Below are positions 43,425 to 51,812 of a DNA stretch of 64,000 nucleotides, in pieces. A model generated the notes under the pieces. That model was given only the letters and a program-made list of their open reading frames with translations, did no database searches and was not told where the DNA came from. The translations under genes and the position numbers were made by a program. Origin of the DNA: Ferrovibrio terrae (GTDB lineage: Bacteria; Pseudomonadota; Alphaproteobacteria; Ferrovibrionales; Ferrovibrionaceae); NCBI RefSeq assembly GCF_007197755.1, contig NZ_CP041636.1:2888001-2952000 (forward strand), read 5' to 3'. Numbering within the stretch: the first letter of the stretch is position 1; each line of letters starts with the position of its first letter.

Positions 43425-44264
43425 ATGACCGACGGTTTCACGATTCAGGTGATGAACCGCGCCCAGCTCGACATCGCCGTCGACTGGGCCGCTGCCGAGG
43501 GCTGGAATCCCGGACTGCAGGATGCCGGGCTGTTCCATGCCGCCGACCCGCAGGGCTTTCTCGTCGGACTGCAGGGTGGCGAGCCCGTCGCCTGCATCTC
43601 GGTGGTGCGCTACGGCCATCGTTACGGCTTTCTCGGTTTTTACATCGTGGCGCCGGGCTGGCGCGGCAAGGGCAGGGGCTTTGCCGTCTGGGAAGCCGGG
43701 CTGCAGCATTTGAGAGGACGTACCGTCGGCCTCGATGGCGTGCTGGCGCAGCAGGACAATTACCGCAAATCGGGTTTCAAACTGGCGCATCGCAACATCC
43801 GGTATGGCGGCGCGGCGGATTTCGGCGCGCCGGCTGCCGGCCTTGTCGATGCACGCGAGATCGCTTTCGACAGGCTGCTGGAGTATGACCGCCGTTTCTT
43901 TCCGGCACCTCGCGACGGCTTCGTGTCCGGCTGGCTCACCGCTCCGGGCCATCGCGCGCTGGCGGCGCTCGCCGATGGTGAACTGGCCGGGCTCGGCGTG
44001 ATCCGGCCTTGCCGCCAGGGGCACAAGATCGGCCCGCTCTATGCCGCGACATCGACGCAGGCGCGGGCGCTGCTGGCCGGATTATGCGCCAGTATCACCG
44101 GGCCGGTCTGGCTCGATGTGCCTGAAACCAACGCGGCTGCCGTGACACTGGCCGAAAGCCTTGGCATGAAACCCGATTTCGAAACTGCCCGCATGTACAA
44201 GGGCGTCGCGCCTCAGGTCGAGATGGCGCGGCTCTACGGTATCACCACATTCGAGCTCGGTTGA
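43425..44264 (+). CDS. GNAT family N-acetyltransferase
   Basis: This 279-residue protein has a GNAT domain in the first half with the acetyl-CoA loop GWRGKGRGFAVWEAG (near residues 84-98), and a second GNAT-like half ending in VWLDVPETNAAAVTLAESLGM, a two-domain layout seen in proteins with an added C-terminal acetyltransferase domain. It is placed eight bases after the permease and overlaps the racemase-like gene (TGATG), so it may modify the imported compound. The acceptor is unknown. Confidence 0.85.
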   Translation: MTDGFTIQVMNRAQLDIAVDWAAAEGWNPGLQDAGLFHAADPQGFLVGLQGGEPVACISVVRYGHRYGFLGFYIVAPGWRGKGRGFAVWEAGLQHLRGRTVGLDGVLAQQDNYRKSGFKLAHRNIRYGGAADFGAPAAGLVDAREIAFDRLLEYDRRFFPAPRDGFVSGWLTAPGHRALAALADGELAGLGVIRPCRQGHKIGPLYAATSTQARALLAGLCASITGPVWLDVPETNAAAVTLAESLGMKPDFETARMYKGVAPQVEMARLYGITTFELG

Positions 44265-45004
44265 TGAAGCTGTTGCTGATCAATCCCAACACGACGGTTG
44301 CGGTGACCGAGAAGGTACTCGGCGTCGCCCGCCAGATGGTTGAACCCGACACCGAAATTGTTGGCGCGACCGGCCGTTTCGGCGCGGCCTATGTCGCCAC
44401 GCGCAGCGCCTATGCGATTGCCGCCCATGCGGCGCTGGATGCCTGGGCCCAGGCAATCGACCAGCACGGCGATTTCGATGCCGTGCTGCTGGCATGCTTC
44501 GGGGATCCCGGCCTCGATGGCCTGCGTGAACTTTGCGATGTGCCAGTGGTTGGCATGGCCGATGCCTCGATCCAGCTTGCGGCCAGCCTGGGGAAGCACT
44601 TCGGCATCGTCACCGGCGGCGAACGCTGGGGCCCGATGCTGCGTGAATTCGTCGCCAGCCGCGGTCTGCTGGATCGCCTTGCTTCGATACAGACCGTGGC
44701 GCCGACCGGCGGCGACATCGCGCGCGATCCAGAAGGCTCTCTGGCGCTGCTGGCCCAGGCCTGTCGCGCGGCAGCGGACGCGGGCGCCGATACAGTGATC
44801 CTGGGTGGCGCGGGACTGGCAGGACTGGGCGCCGCGATTCGCGACCAGGTGCCGGTGCCGCTGATCGACAGCACCGAGGCCAGCGTGCGCATGACCGAAG
44901 CCGTCGCACGGACGAAGCCTGCGGCGCCGGCACATGACGCGCCGCCGGCTGTTTCCTGCATCGGACTCTCGCCTGCGCTGGCGAGAAAAATCTCAGGCCT
45001 TTAG
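44264..45004 (+). CDS. Aspartate/glutamate/hydantoin racemase family protein lacking the second catalytic cysteine
   Basis: This 246-residue protein of the Asp/Glu/hydantoin racemase superfamily has INPNTT at the start, the first catalytic cysteine C78 in LLACFGDPGLDGL and FGIVTGGERW. The second active-site motif, normally LGCAG, reads LGGAG, with Gly182 (codon 44807-44809) in place of cysteine. Two-base racemisation should therefore not work as in relatives; a one-cysteine chemistry (decarboxylase, isomerase or lyase) is possible. It is coupled to the GNAT gene and convergent with DUF2147. Confidence 0.85.
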   Translation: MKLLLINPNTTVAVTEKVLGVARQMVEPDTEIVGATGRFGAAYVATRSAYAIAAHAALDAWAQAIDQHGDFDAVLLACFGDPGLDGLRELCDVPVVGMADASIQLAASLGKHFGIVTGGERWGPMLREFVASRGLLDRLASIQTVAPTGGDIARDPEGSLALLAQACRAAADAGADTVILGGAGLAGLGAAIRDQVPVPLIDSTEASVRMTEAVARTKPAAPAHDAPPAVSCIGLSPALARKISGL

Positions 45005-45462
45005 GGCTCGCGCAGCCAGATCTGCGTGCGGCCCAGGATCGGCGTGCCGATGAAGCCGCGCAGGCGCAGTTTCTGCCCCGCTTCGGTCAGCGTAGCCTTG
45101 GCGTTGTAGATTTTGCCGTTCTTCGGATCGAGCACGCTGCCGCTGGCCCATTCATTGCTGCCGTCGGGTTTCAGGCCCCAGAGGAAGGTCATGCCGATCA
45201 CCGGCCTGTCCTTGCGTTCGCCCTCGCAGGCCTCGCAGACCGGATCGGGTTTTTCATCGGGCCGATAGAAAATCTGCAGGATGCGGCCCTGCAACTCGCC
45301 GTTCGCTTCGGTGATCTCGACAATACTGCGCGGTGCGTTGGTTTCGTCGTCAATGGTCTTCCACTTGCCGACGAGGCTGTCGGCCGTCTGGGCCATCGCT
45401 GCGATCGGGCCAAGCGTGAGGATCAGAAACGCAATAATAATATTGCGCAGTTTGCGGGTCAT
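45001..45462 (-). CDS. DUF2147 family secreted protein
   Basis: This 153-residue protein has a cleavable signal peptide (LRNIIIAFLILTLGPIAAMAQ) followed by the DUF2147 fold (SLVGKWKTIDDET, GRILQIFYRP, GMTFLWGLKPDGSNEWASG, ILDPKNGK-like VLDPKNGKIY, LRLRGFIGTPILGRTQIW). Members are small periplasmic beta-rich proteins of unknown function. It contains a CEACEG cysteine pair. The ATG at 45462 follows GGGAG at six bases. It overlaps the end of the racemase-like gene by four bases. Confidence 0.9.
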   Translation of the reverse strand: MTRKLRNIIIAFLILTLGPIAAMAQTADSLVGKWKTIDDETNAPRSIVEITEANGELQGRILQIFYRPDEKPDPVCEACEGERKDRPVIGMTFLWGLKPDGSNEWASGSVLDPKNGKIYNAKATLTEAGQKLRLRGFIGTPILGRTQIWLREP

Positions 45463-45577
45463 GGGCGTCTCCCGGAAGAATCTCCTTGGGCGGAACAATG
45501 GCATAATTTCATGGTTTGGCGAATTCTCAGGCCATGGCGAAGTGTTATAGAGTGACGGGAAGCACAGGAGGTGCGGC

Positions 45578-46672
45578 ATGAGTGAACAAACGACCGGCTC
45601 CCGCTTCCGTCTCGGCGTTGGCGCCGCGGAAGACTGGCGCATGGCTGTCGATGGCAGCCTGCTGCAGCTCATGCCGCTGGCCGACAGCGCCAATGTCGGC
45701 TTCGTGTATGTCAGCGACCGCATGGCCGACCGCATGCCGCAGATCATGAAGCGGCTGAGCGAGGCCACTGGCATTTCCAACATGATTGGCGCCTGCGGCT
45801 ACAGCATCGCCGCCGGTGACAAGGAATATTGTGACGAGCCTGTGGTGGCCTGTCTGGTTGGCACCGTGCCCGAAGGCAGCGCCACCGTCTTCACGCGACC
45901 CACGGAACGTCCGCAGGGCTGGCTCGGCGTGGTGCATGCCGATCCGCAGGTGCCGGCCTTGCCCGAACTGATCGAGGATTTCGCCGAGGCGGCCGGGGCC
46001 TATCTGGTCGGCGGCCTGTTGGCGGCGCGCGGGCCGCGTCCGCAATGGGCGCGCGGCAGCATCGAAGGCGGCATGTCGGGCATCATGTTCAGCGAAGCGC
46101 AGCCGATGATGACCAGCCTGACGCAGGGCTGCAGCCAGGTCGGCGGCGTGCATGAGATCACGGCGGCAGATGGCAACGTGATCCTCGAACTCGACACCAA
46201 GCCGGCCTATGACGTGCTGCGCGACAGCTTCGCCGTGCAGTCGCTCACCGACCTGCGCAAGCTCAGCAGCGGTCTGATGGTGGGGCTGCCGATCAGCGGC
46301 ACGGATCGCCCGGACTATCTGGTGCGCAACATCATCGGCATCGATCCGCAGGCGGGCGGCATTGCCATTGGCGCGATGGTGGAAGAGGGCGACCAGATAT
46401 TCTTCTGCCGCCGCGACATTGAATCCGCCGGCCGCGACATGGACCGCATGCTGGCCGAACTGAAACGCCGCTGCGGCGACCGCGTGCCGCGCGGCGCCCT
46501 TTGGTATTCCTGCATGGCACGCTGCCAGGACCAGTTCGTGCAGTCGCCCAGCGAACTTGCGCGCATCCAGGCCGTGTTCCCTGACCTGCCGGTGGTCGGC
46601 ATGTATTGCGGCGGCGAGATCGCCCAGTCGCGGCTCTACGGCTATACCGGCGTGCTGTCGCTGTTTCTGTAG
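45578..46672 (+). CDS. FIST domain-containing protein
   Basis: This 364-residue protein has a FIST N-terminal part (NVGFVYVSDRMADRM, MIGACGYSIAAGDKEY) and FIST C-terminal part (PAYDVLRDSFAVQ, IIGIDPQAGGIAIGA, GALWYSCMARCQ, VVGMYCGGEIAQS). FIST domains are thought to sense small ligands, often amino acids, in signalling proteins. Here no kinase, cyclase or other output domain is attached. A strong AGGAGG precedes the ATG. It is convergent with the VOC gene. Confidence 0.9.
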   Translation: MSEQTTGSRFRLGVGAAEDWRMAVDGSLLQLMPLADSANVGFVYVSDRMADRMPQIMKRLSEATGISNMIGACGYSIAAGDKEYCDEPVVACLVGTVPEGSATVFTRPTERPQGWLGVVHADPQVPALPELIEDFAEAAGAYLVGGLLAARGPRPQWARGSIEGGMSGIMFSEAQPMMTSLTQGCSQVGGVHEITAADGNVILELDTKPAYDVLRDSFAVQSLTDLRKLSSGLMVGLPISGTDRPDYLVRNIIGIDPQAGGIAIGAMVEEGDQIFFCRRDIESAGRDMDRMLAELKRRCGDRVPRGALWYSCMARCQDQFVQSPSELARIQAVFPDLPVVGMYCGGEIAQSRLYGYTGVLSLFL

Positions 46673-46673
46673 G

Positions 46674-47030
46674 TCATGCCGGCGGATAGGGTTTGGGCGG
46701 CGTCGCCAGCGTGAACAGGTTGCCGTCAGGATCGCGCAGTTGCGCCAGCGTCGAATAGTCACCCTGAAAGTCTGGTCCCAGCGCGATCCCCAGAGTCTGC
46801 AGCCGGTTCCGCTCGGCGGCGATATCCTCGACGACAACGAACATCACGCCGGTACCGGAAATCTCCTCGTCGGTGGAGAGCGCCAGTCCGCCCCGATCGG
46901 AGAGTTCCCATTGCACCCATGTGTCCATCGGCCGGAAATCCGGGCCGCGGCCAAGCAGCTTGGTGTACCAGTCTTCGGCCGCGGCAAGGTCGGCGACAAG
47001 CAAGGCAGTGTAAGTTTTCTGCAGCTTCAT
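46674..47030 (-). CDS. VOC family (glyoxalase/bleomycin-resistance fold) protein
   Basis: This 118-residue single-module VOC protein has YTALLVADLAAAEDWYTKLLG at the N-terminus and LRDPDGNLFTLATPP at the C-terminus with a likely metal-ligand-poor centre. Its function could be small-molecule binding or isomerisation. GGAGG precedes the ATG at 47030. It lies between the FIST and alcohol dehydrogenase genes, on the same strand as the latter and 57 bases downstream of it. Confidence 0.88.
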   Translation of the reverse strand: MKLQKTYTALLVADLAAAEDWYTKLLGRGPDFRPMDTWVQWELSDRGGLALSTDEEISGTGVMFVVVEDIAAERNRLQTLGIALGPDFQGDYSTLAQLRDPDGNLFTLATPPKPYPPA

Positions 47031-47086
47031 GGTTTCCTCCGGGCCAGGTCCCGGAAGGAACACCTGCGCGGCCGGAGGGTTCCCGG

Positions 47087-48142
47087 TCAGGCCTCCAGCA
47101 CGATCCGTCCCACTACCTGGCCGGCCTTCAGCTTCACCAGCGACTCATAAGCCGCGCCCAGCGGTGCCGCCGTGATCGGCAATGGCGGCAGCGCGGTCTG
47201 CTGCGCCAGCGCCAGCAGTTCCTTCAGCTCGACCAGGCTGCCGACATAACTGCCACTGACCCGCACGCTTTTCATCACATGCAGGCCGATGGGCAAGGTC
47301 GCCGTGCCGCCCAGCAGCCCGACCGTCACCAGATGCCCCGCCTTGCGTAAGGCCCCATAGGCGAAGTCGAAGCTGGAATTCGAGCCGGCGAAGTCGATGG
47401 CCGCCATCACGCCATCGGTGGCTTTCAGCAATGTCTTGAGCGCACCATCGGCGCGCGGATCGATGGCCTCCTTCGCGCCGAGCTGCAGCGCCATCTCGCG
47501 CTTGGCCGGATCGAGATCGGCCACGATGGGTGCGATGCCGGTCATGGCTTTGGCCAGCGCCACGCCATTCAGCCCGACGCCGCCGGCGCCGACGATGAGC
47601 AGGCTGTGGTCGGGTTTGAGCGGGCCGATTTTCCTGAGCGCCGAGTAGGCGGTCAGGCCGGAACAGGCATAGGTGGCCGCCAGCGCCGGGTCGAGACTGC
47701 CGATATCGAGCAGGTAACTCTCATCCGGTACCAGCACATGGCTGGCATAGCCGCCGTCGATGAAGATGCCGAGCGATTTCTGCGCACCGCCGCACAGATG
47801 CTCGTTGCCGTCGCGGCAGGGCGGGCAGGTGCCGCAGCCGATCCAGGGAAATACCAGCTTGCGCTGCCCGGCTTTCACGGTGGTCGCGTCAGGGCCGGTG
47901 GCCGCCACCGTGCCGGTGATCTCATGGCCCAGCGTCAGCGGCAGCGCGGCGCCGCCATTGGCTGCCACCACGCGCTTGCCGCCCCCTAAGTCGAAGAAGC
48001 CCTCCCAGATATGCAGGTCGCTGTGGCAAACGCCACATTTCTCGACGCGAACCAGAACCTCGCGGCCTTTCGGCTGCGGCAGCGGCTTTTCGCTCAAGGC
48101 GAGCGGCTTGCCGAACTCGGCCACCTGATAGCAGCGCAGCAT
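47087..48142 (-). CDS. Zinc-dependent alcohol dehydrogenase
   Basis: This 351-residue MDR-family alcohol dehydrogenase has the catalytic zinc motif KCGVCHSDLHIWEG and GHEITG, structural zinc cysteines in GCGTCPPCRDGNEHLC, and the nucleotide loop GAGGVGLNGVALAKA. It oxidises an alcohol or reduces an aldehyde with NAD(P). GGGAGGA precedes the ATG. It is divergent from the SDR-P450 gene run across a 110-base region containing a perfect GGGCTGG/CCAGCCC palindrome, so co-regulation is possible. Confidence 0.93.
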   Translation of the reverse strand: MLRCYQVAEFGKPLALSEKPLPQPKGREVLVRVEKCGVCHSDLHIWEGFFDLGGGKRVVAANGGAALPLTLGHEITGTVAATGPDATTVKAGQRKLVFPWIGCGTCPPCRDGNEHLCGGAQKSLGIFIDGGYASHVLVPDESYLLDIGSLDPALAATYACSGLTAYSALRKIGPLKPDHSLLIVGAGGVGLNGVALAKAMTGIAPIVADLDPAKREMALQLGAKEAIDPRADGALKTLLKATDGVMAAIDFAGSNSSFDFAYGALRKAGHLVTVGLLGGTATLPIGLHVMKSVRVSGSYVGSLVELKELLALAQQTALPPLPITAAPLGAAYESLVKLKAGQVVGRIVLEA

Positions 48143-48185
48143 GGGTGTCCTCCCTTAAGTCGAACCAAATGGTAGGAAGCGCGGC

Positions 48186-48202
48186 GGGCTGGTGTCCAGC
48201 CC
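48186..48202. promoter_or_regulatory. Perfect palindrome in the ADH/SDR divergent promoter region
   Basis: GGGCTGG-TGT-CCAGCCC lies between the divergent ADH gene (start 48142) and the SDR gene (start 48253), 44 and 51 bases from the starts. It could be a regulator operator or a small RNA hairpin. No regulator is encoded beside it. Confidence 0.35.
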
Positions 48203-48252
48203 TCAAACCGGTAAACTCTTCGGCGAGAGACAGAGAATCGCCGGGAGGACCA

Positions 48253-49017
48253 ATGCTCAAGCAGATGTTCGATTTGACTGGCCGGGTGGCGCTGATCACC
48301 GGTGCCTCGCGCGGCTTCGGTGTGGAATTCGCCAAGCTGTTCGCCGAGGCCGGCGCGCTGGTGATCCTGAACGGCCGTCATATGGAAACGCTGCAGGCCG
48401 CCGCCGATGTGGTGCGCAGGCACGGCCTGGTCGATGTCGCGGCGTTTGATGTGGCTGACATTCCGGCCGGCCTTGCCGCCATCGAGGCGATCCAGAAGAC
48501 TCATGGCAGCCTGGATATCCTGGTCAACAATGCCGGTATGAATATCCGCAAACCGCTGACCGAGTATCAGCTGGAAGAATGGCGTCAGGTGCTGGAAGTC
48601 GATCTCACCGCGCCCTTCGCGCTGGCGCAGGCCGCCGGCCTTGGGATGGCCAAGCGCGGTTATGGCCGGATCATCAATATCGGCTCGGTGATGTCGGTCT
48701 GGGGTCGCGCCAATATTCCGGCTTACTCCGCCGCCAAGCACGGCATCCTCGGCCTCACCAAGTCGCTGGCTGCTGAACTGGGCGCCAAGGGTGTCACCTG
48801 CAACGCCATTGCGCCCGGCTATTTCGAGACCGAGCTGAATGCCGAGCTGATGAAGAACGCCGAGTTCGTGAAATACGTCAACGACCGCACACCGCTGCGC
48901 CGTTGGGGCAAGCCGGACGAGCTGGCCGGTGCGGCCCTGTTCCTCGCCTCGCCGGCAGCAAGCTATGTGAATGGCCATCTGCTCACCGTCGATGGCGGCA
49001 TGACCACGACGATGTAA
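48253..49017 (+). CDS. SDR family oxidoreductase (gluconate 5-dehydrogenase-like)
   Basis: This 254-residue classical SDR has LITGASRGFG, NNAGMNIRKP, the catalytic serine in NIGSVMS and YSAAK as YxxxK, then PGYFETELN. The layout is like gluconate 5-dehydrogenase/3-oxoacyl reductase types. The ATG at 48253 follows GGGAGGA. It is the first gene of a tight run with a P450 (four-base gap), an amidase and nnr. Likely role: dehydrogenation of the alcohol made or used by that run (inference). Confidence 0.92.
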   Translation: MLKQMFDLTGRVALITGASRGFGVEFAKLFAEAGALVILNGRHMETLQAAADVVRRHGLVDVAAFDVADIPAGLAAIEAIQKTHGSLDILVNNAGMNIRKPLTEYQLEEWRQVLEVDLTAPFALAQAAGLGMAKRGYGRIINIGSVMSVWGRANIPAYSAAKHGILGLTKSLAAELGAKGVTCNAIAPGYFETELNAELMKNAEFVKYVNDRTPLRRWGKPDELAGAALFLASPAASYVNGHLLTVDGGMTTTM

Positions 49018-49021
49018 ACGC

Positions 49022-50398
49022 ATGACGGCAGCAGCCAGCGACAATCTCGGTTTTATCCCGGCCTTTCCGGCGCGGCACGAACGCCGCCTGCCGCTGCTGC
49101 AACTGCTGAAGACGCTGCGCGAGAATGCCATCGGCACCTATACGCAGGATGCCTTCGAGCGCGACATCATTATCTATCGCCTCGGCTTCAAGCCGATGAT
49201 CCTGGCCAACCACCCGGATCTGATCCGCCATGTCATGCTCGACAACGCGGCCAACTACGAACGCGATCCGGTCGGCAAGCGGTTGCTGGAGCCCGGACTG
49301 GGCAAAGGGCTGCTCACCAGCGAGGGCGCCGAGTGGAAGCGTCAGCGCCGCATGATGGCGCCGATCTTCCAGCCGCGCCGGCTTGCCGGCTTCGCCGCGA
49401 TCATGACGGATTATTCCGAACGGTTGGCGAGGAAGCTGGCCGCGCTGCCGCCGACCTGCCATGTCGACATGGCCGAGCAGATGATGCTGCTGACCCTGGA
49501 TGTCATCGCGCGCACCATGTTCGGTTCCGATGATGGCACGGATGTCTCGGCGGTGGGTGAGGCGATGGATCGCTATCAGGCCACGGTGCGGCCCAATATC
49601 CCCGACCTGATCGGTCTACCGCGCTGGGTGCCGCGTCCGGCTGCTGCCGAAGGCCAGCGCGCGCTGGCCGAGATGGATGCGATCATCAACGGCCTGATCC
49701 AGCGCAGGCGCGAGCGCGCAGAACTCGGCAATGACCTGCTTGGCCTGCTGCTGGCGGCCCGTGATGATGAGACCGGTGCTGCACTGGACGACCGCGAAGT
49801 GCGCGACCAGATGGCGACCTTCTTCCTCGCTGGCCATGAAACCACCGCCACCACGTTGGCCTGGACCTGGTATCTGCTCAGCCATGCGCCGCAAGTCGAG
49901 GCGAAGCTGCATGCCGAACTCGATACTGTGTTGGGCGGTCGCGCGGCCACCAACGCCGATTACGACAAGCTGATCTATACACGCATGGTGCTGGAAGAGG
50001 CGATGCGGCTGTATCCGCCGGCGCATACCACGGCGCGGCAGGCGATGGCCGAGGATCGTTTCGGCGACATCGCCATCCCGCCCGGCACCATGGTGATCAT
50101 CTCGCCCTATATCATGCATCGCCATCGGCTCTACTGGCAGAATCCTGATGCCTTCGATCCGGAGAATTTCGCGCCCGAGAAGGCTGCGCAGCGCCGGCGC
50201 TATACCTATCTGCCGTTCGGCGCCGGCCCGCGCATCTGCATCGGGCAGGGCTTTGCCATGATCGAGGCGGTACTGATCCTCGCCACGCTGGCGCAGAAGC
50301 TGCGCGCCCGTCTGGTGCCCGGCGCGAAGGTGGCGCCGGTGGCCAAGATCACGCTGCGGCCATCGCCCGGCCTGCCAATGACCATCCAGCCGCGCTGA
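49022..50398 (+). CDS. Cytochrome P450
   Basis: This 458-residue P450 has the I-helix oxygen motif LAGHETTATT, the EEAMR of ExxR in the K-helix, a PERF-like DPENFAPEK and the heme loop FGAGPRICIG with ligand C406. It has no membrane anchor, so it is a soluble bacterial P450 needing a separate redox partner, which is not encoded here. It starts four bases after the SDR gene with little ribosome site, implying coupling. The substrate is unknown. Confidence 0.94.
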   Translation: MTAAASDNLGFIPAFPARHERRLPLLQLLKTLRENAIGTYTQDAFERDIIIYRLGFKPMILANHPDLIRHVMLDNAANYERDPVGKRLLEPGLGKGLLTSEGAEWKRQRRMMAPIFQPRRLAGFAAIMTDYSERLARKLAALPPTCHVDMAEQMMLLTLDVIARTMFGSDDGTDVSAVGEAMDRYQATVRPNIPDLIGLPRWVPRPAAAEGQRALAEMDAIINGLIQRRRERAELGNDLLGLLLAARDDETGAALDDREVRDQMATFFLAGHETTATTLAWTWYLLSHAPQVEAKLHAELDTVLGGRAATNADYDKLIYTRMVLEEAMRLYPPAHTTARQAMAEDRFGDIAIPPGTMVIISPYIMHRHRLYWQNPDAFDPENFAPEKAAQRRRYTYLPFGAGPRICIGQGFAMIEAVLILATLAQKLRARLVPGAKVAPVAKITLRPSPGLPMTIQPR

Positions 50399-50411
50399 AT
50401 AAGGACACAGG

Positions 50412-51812
50412 ATGAGCGAAGACCTTTGCTACATGCCGGCGGCTGATCTGGTGGCCGCCTATCGCGCCGGCAAGCTGTCGCCGGTCGATGTCACGCAGGC
50501 CTTGCTCCAGCGCATCGCGACGATCAACCCGAAGGTCAACGCCTATAACCTGGTCGATGAAGCTTCCGCCCTGCGCGACGCGAAAGCCTCCGAGGCGCGC
50601 TGGAAAGCCGGCAAGCCGTTCGGGCCGATCGATGGCGTGCCGGCCTCGATCAAGGACATCATCCTGACCAAAGGCTGGCCGACCTTGCGCGGATCGAAGA
50701 CTGTCGATCCCAACCAGGACTGGAATGAAGATGCGCCGGTGACGGCGCGGCTGCGCGAGGCCGGCTGTGTCATTCTCGGCAAGACCACCTCGCCGGAATT
50801 TGGCTGGAAGGGCGTCACCGACTCACCACTCACCGGCATCACGCGCAATCCGTGGAACACCGATCTCACGCCGGGCGGCTCGTCGGGCGGTGCCTCGGCG
50901 CAGGTGGCGGCGGGACTGGGCCAACTCGCGGTCGGCACCGATGGCGGCGGCTCGATCCGCATTCCGGCCGGCTTCACCGGTATCGCCGGCCTGAAACCCA
51001 GCTTCGGCCGCGTGCCGGCAGCACCCTTGAGCCCATTCGGCACGGTGGCGCATCTTGGGCCCATGACCAGGACCGTGCGCGATGCGGCGCTGATGCTGCG
51101 CGAGATGGCAAAGCCGGACGCGCGCGACTGGTTTTCGCTGCCGTATCAGGATGTCGATTACACGGCCAACCTGAACGATGGCGTGAAGGGACTGAAGATC
51201 GCCTACAGCCCGACACTCGGCTTCGCCAAAGTCGATCCGGAGATTCTCGCCGCCGTCGATGTCGCGGCGAAGCAGTTCGCCGCATTGGGTGCGACGGTTG
51301 AGCAGGTCGATCCGGGTTTTTCCGACCCGCTTGAGGTCTTTCACGCCCACTGGTTCATGGGCGCCTTCAATGCGCTGATGGCGCTGCCGAAAGAAAAATT
51401 CGCGCTGATCGACCCGGGCCTGCAGCGCACATTTGAGCGCGGCGCGGCGATCACCACCCGGCAGTATATGGAAGCGGTGAATGCGCGCGGCAAGCTCGGC
51501 GTACAGATGCGGCAGTTCCACGAAACATATGACCTGCTGCTGACACCCAGCCTCGCCGTGCTGCCCTTCACCGCCGGCCGTGTCGCGCCTGAATCGATGG
51601 GCGATGCGTATTGGACCGAATGGACGCCGTTCACCTATCCCTTCAACCTGACGCAGCAACCGGGGCTTTCGATTCCCTGCGGTTTCTCGAAATCCGGCCT
51701 GCCGATCAGCTTACAACTGGTCGGCCCGATGCATGGCGATGCGCTGGTGCTGCGCGCCGGCGCGGCTTACGAGGCCGCCACCGAATGGCACAAGGCGAGA
51801 CCAAACCTGTGA
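50412..51812 (+). CDS. Amidase (amidase signature family)
   Basis: This 466-residue Ser-cisSer-Lys hydrolase has the catalytic lysine in VPASIKDIIL and the serines in TPGGSSGGASAQVAAGLG, with GGGSIRIPAGF following. It hydrolyses a carboxamide, releasing ammonia or an amine. AAGGACACAGG precedes the ATG. Its stop overlaps the GTG of nnr. Its position after the P450 suggests an amide or nitrile-derived substrate, but the assignment is open. Confidence 0.93.
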   Translation: MSEDLCYMPAADLVAAYRAGKLSPVDVTQALLQRIATINPKVNAYNLVDEASALRDAKASEARWKAGKPFGPIDGVPASIKDIILTKGWPTLRGSKTVDPNQDWNEDAPVTARLREAGCVILGKTTSPEFGWKGVTDSPLTGITRNPWNTDLTPGGSSGGASAQVAAGLGQLAVGTDGGGSIRIPAGFTGIAGLKPSFGRVPAAPLSPFGTVAHLGPMTRTVRDAALMLREMAKPDARDWFSLPYQDVDYTANLNDGVKGLKIAYSPTLGFAKVDPEILAAVDVAAKQFAALGATVEQVDPGFSDPLEVFHAHWFMGAFNALMALPKEKFALIDPGLQRTFERGAAITTRQYMEAVNARGKLGVQMRQFHETYDLLLTPSLAVLPFTAGRVAPESMGDAYWTEWTPFTYPFNLTQQPGLSIPCGFSKSGLPISLQLVGPMHGDALVLRAGAAYEAATEWHKARPNL

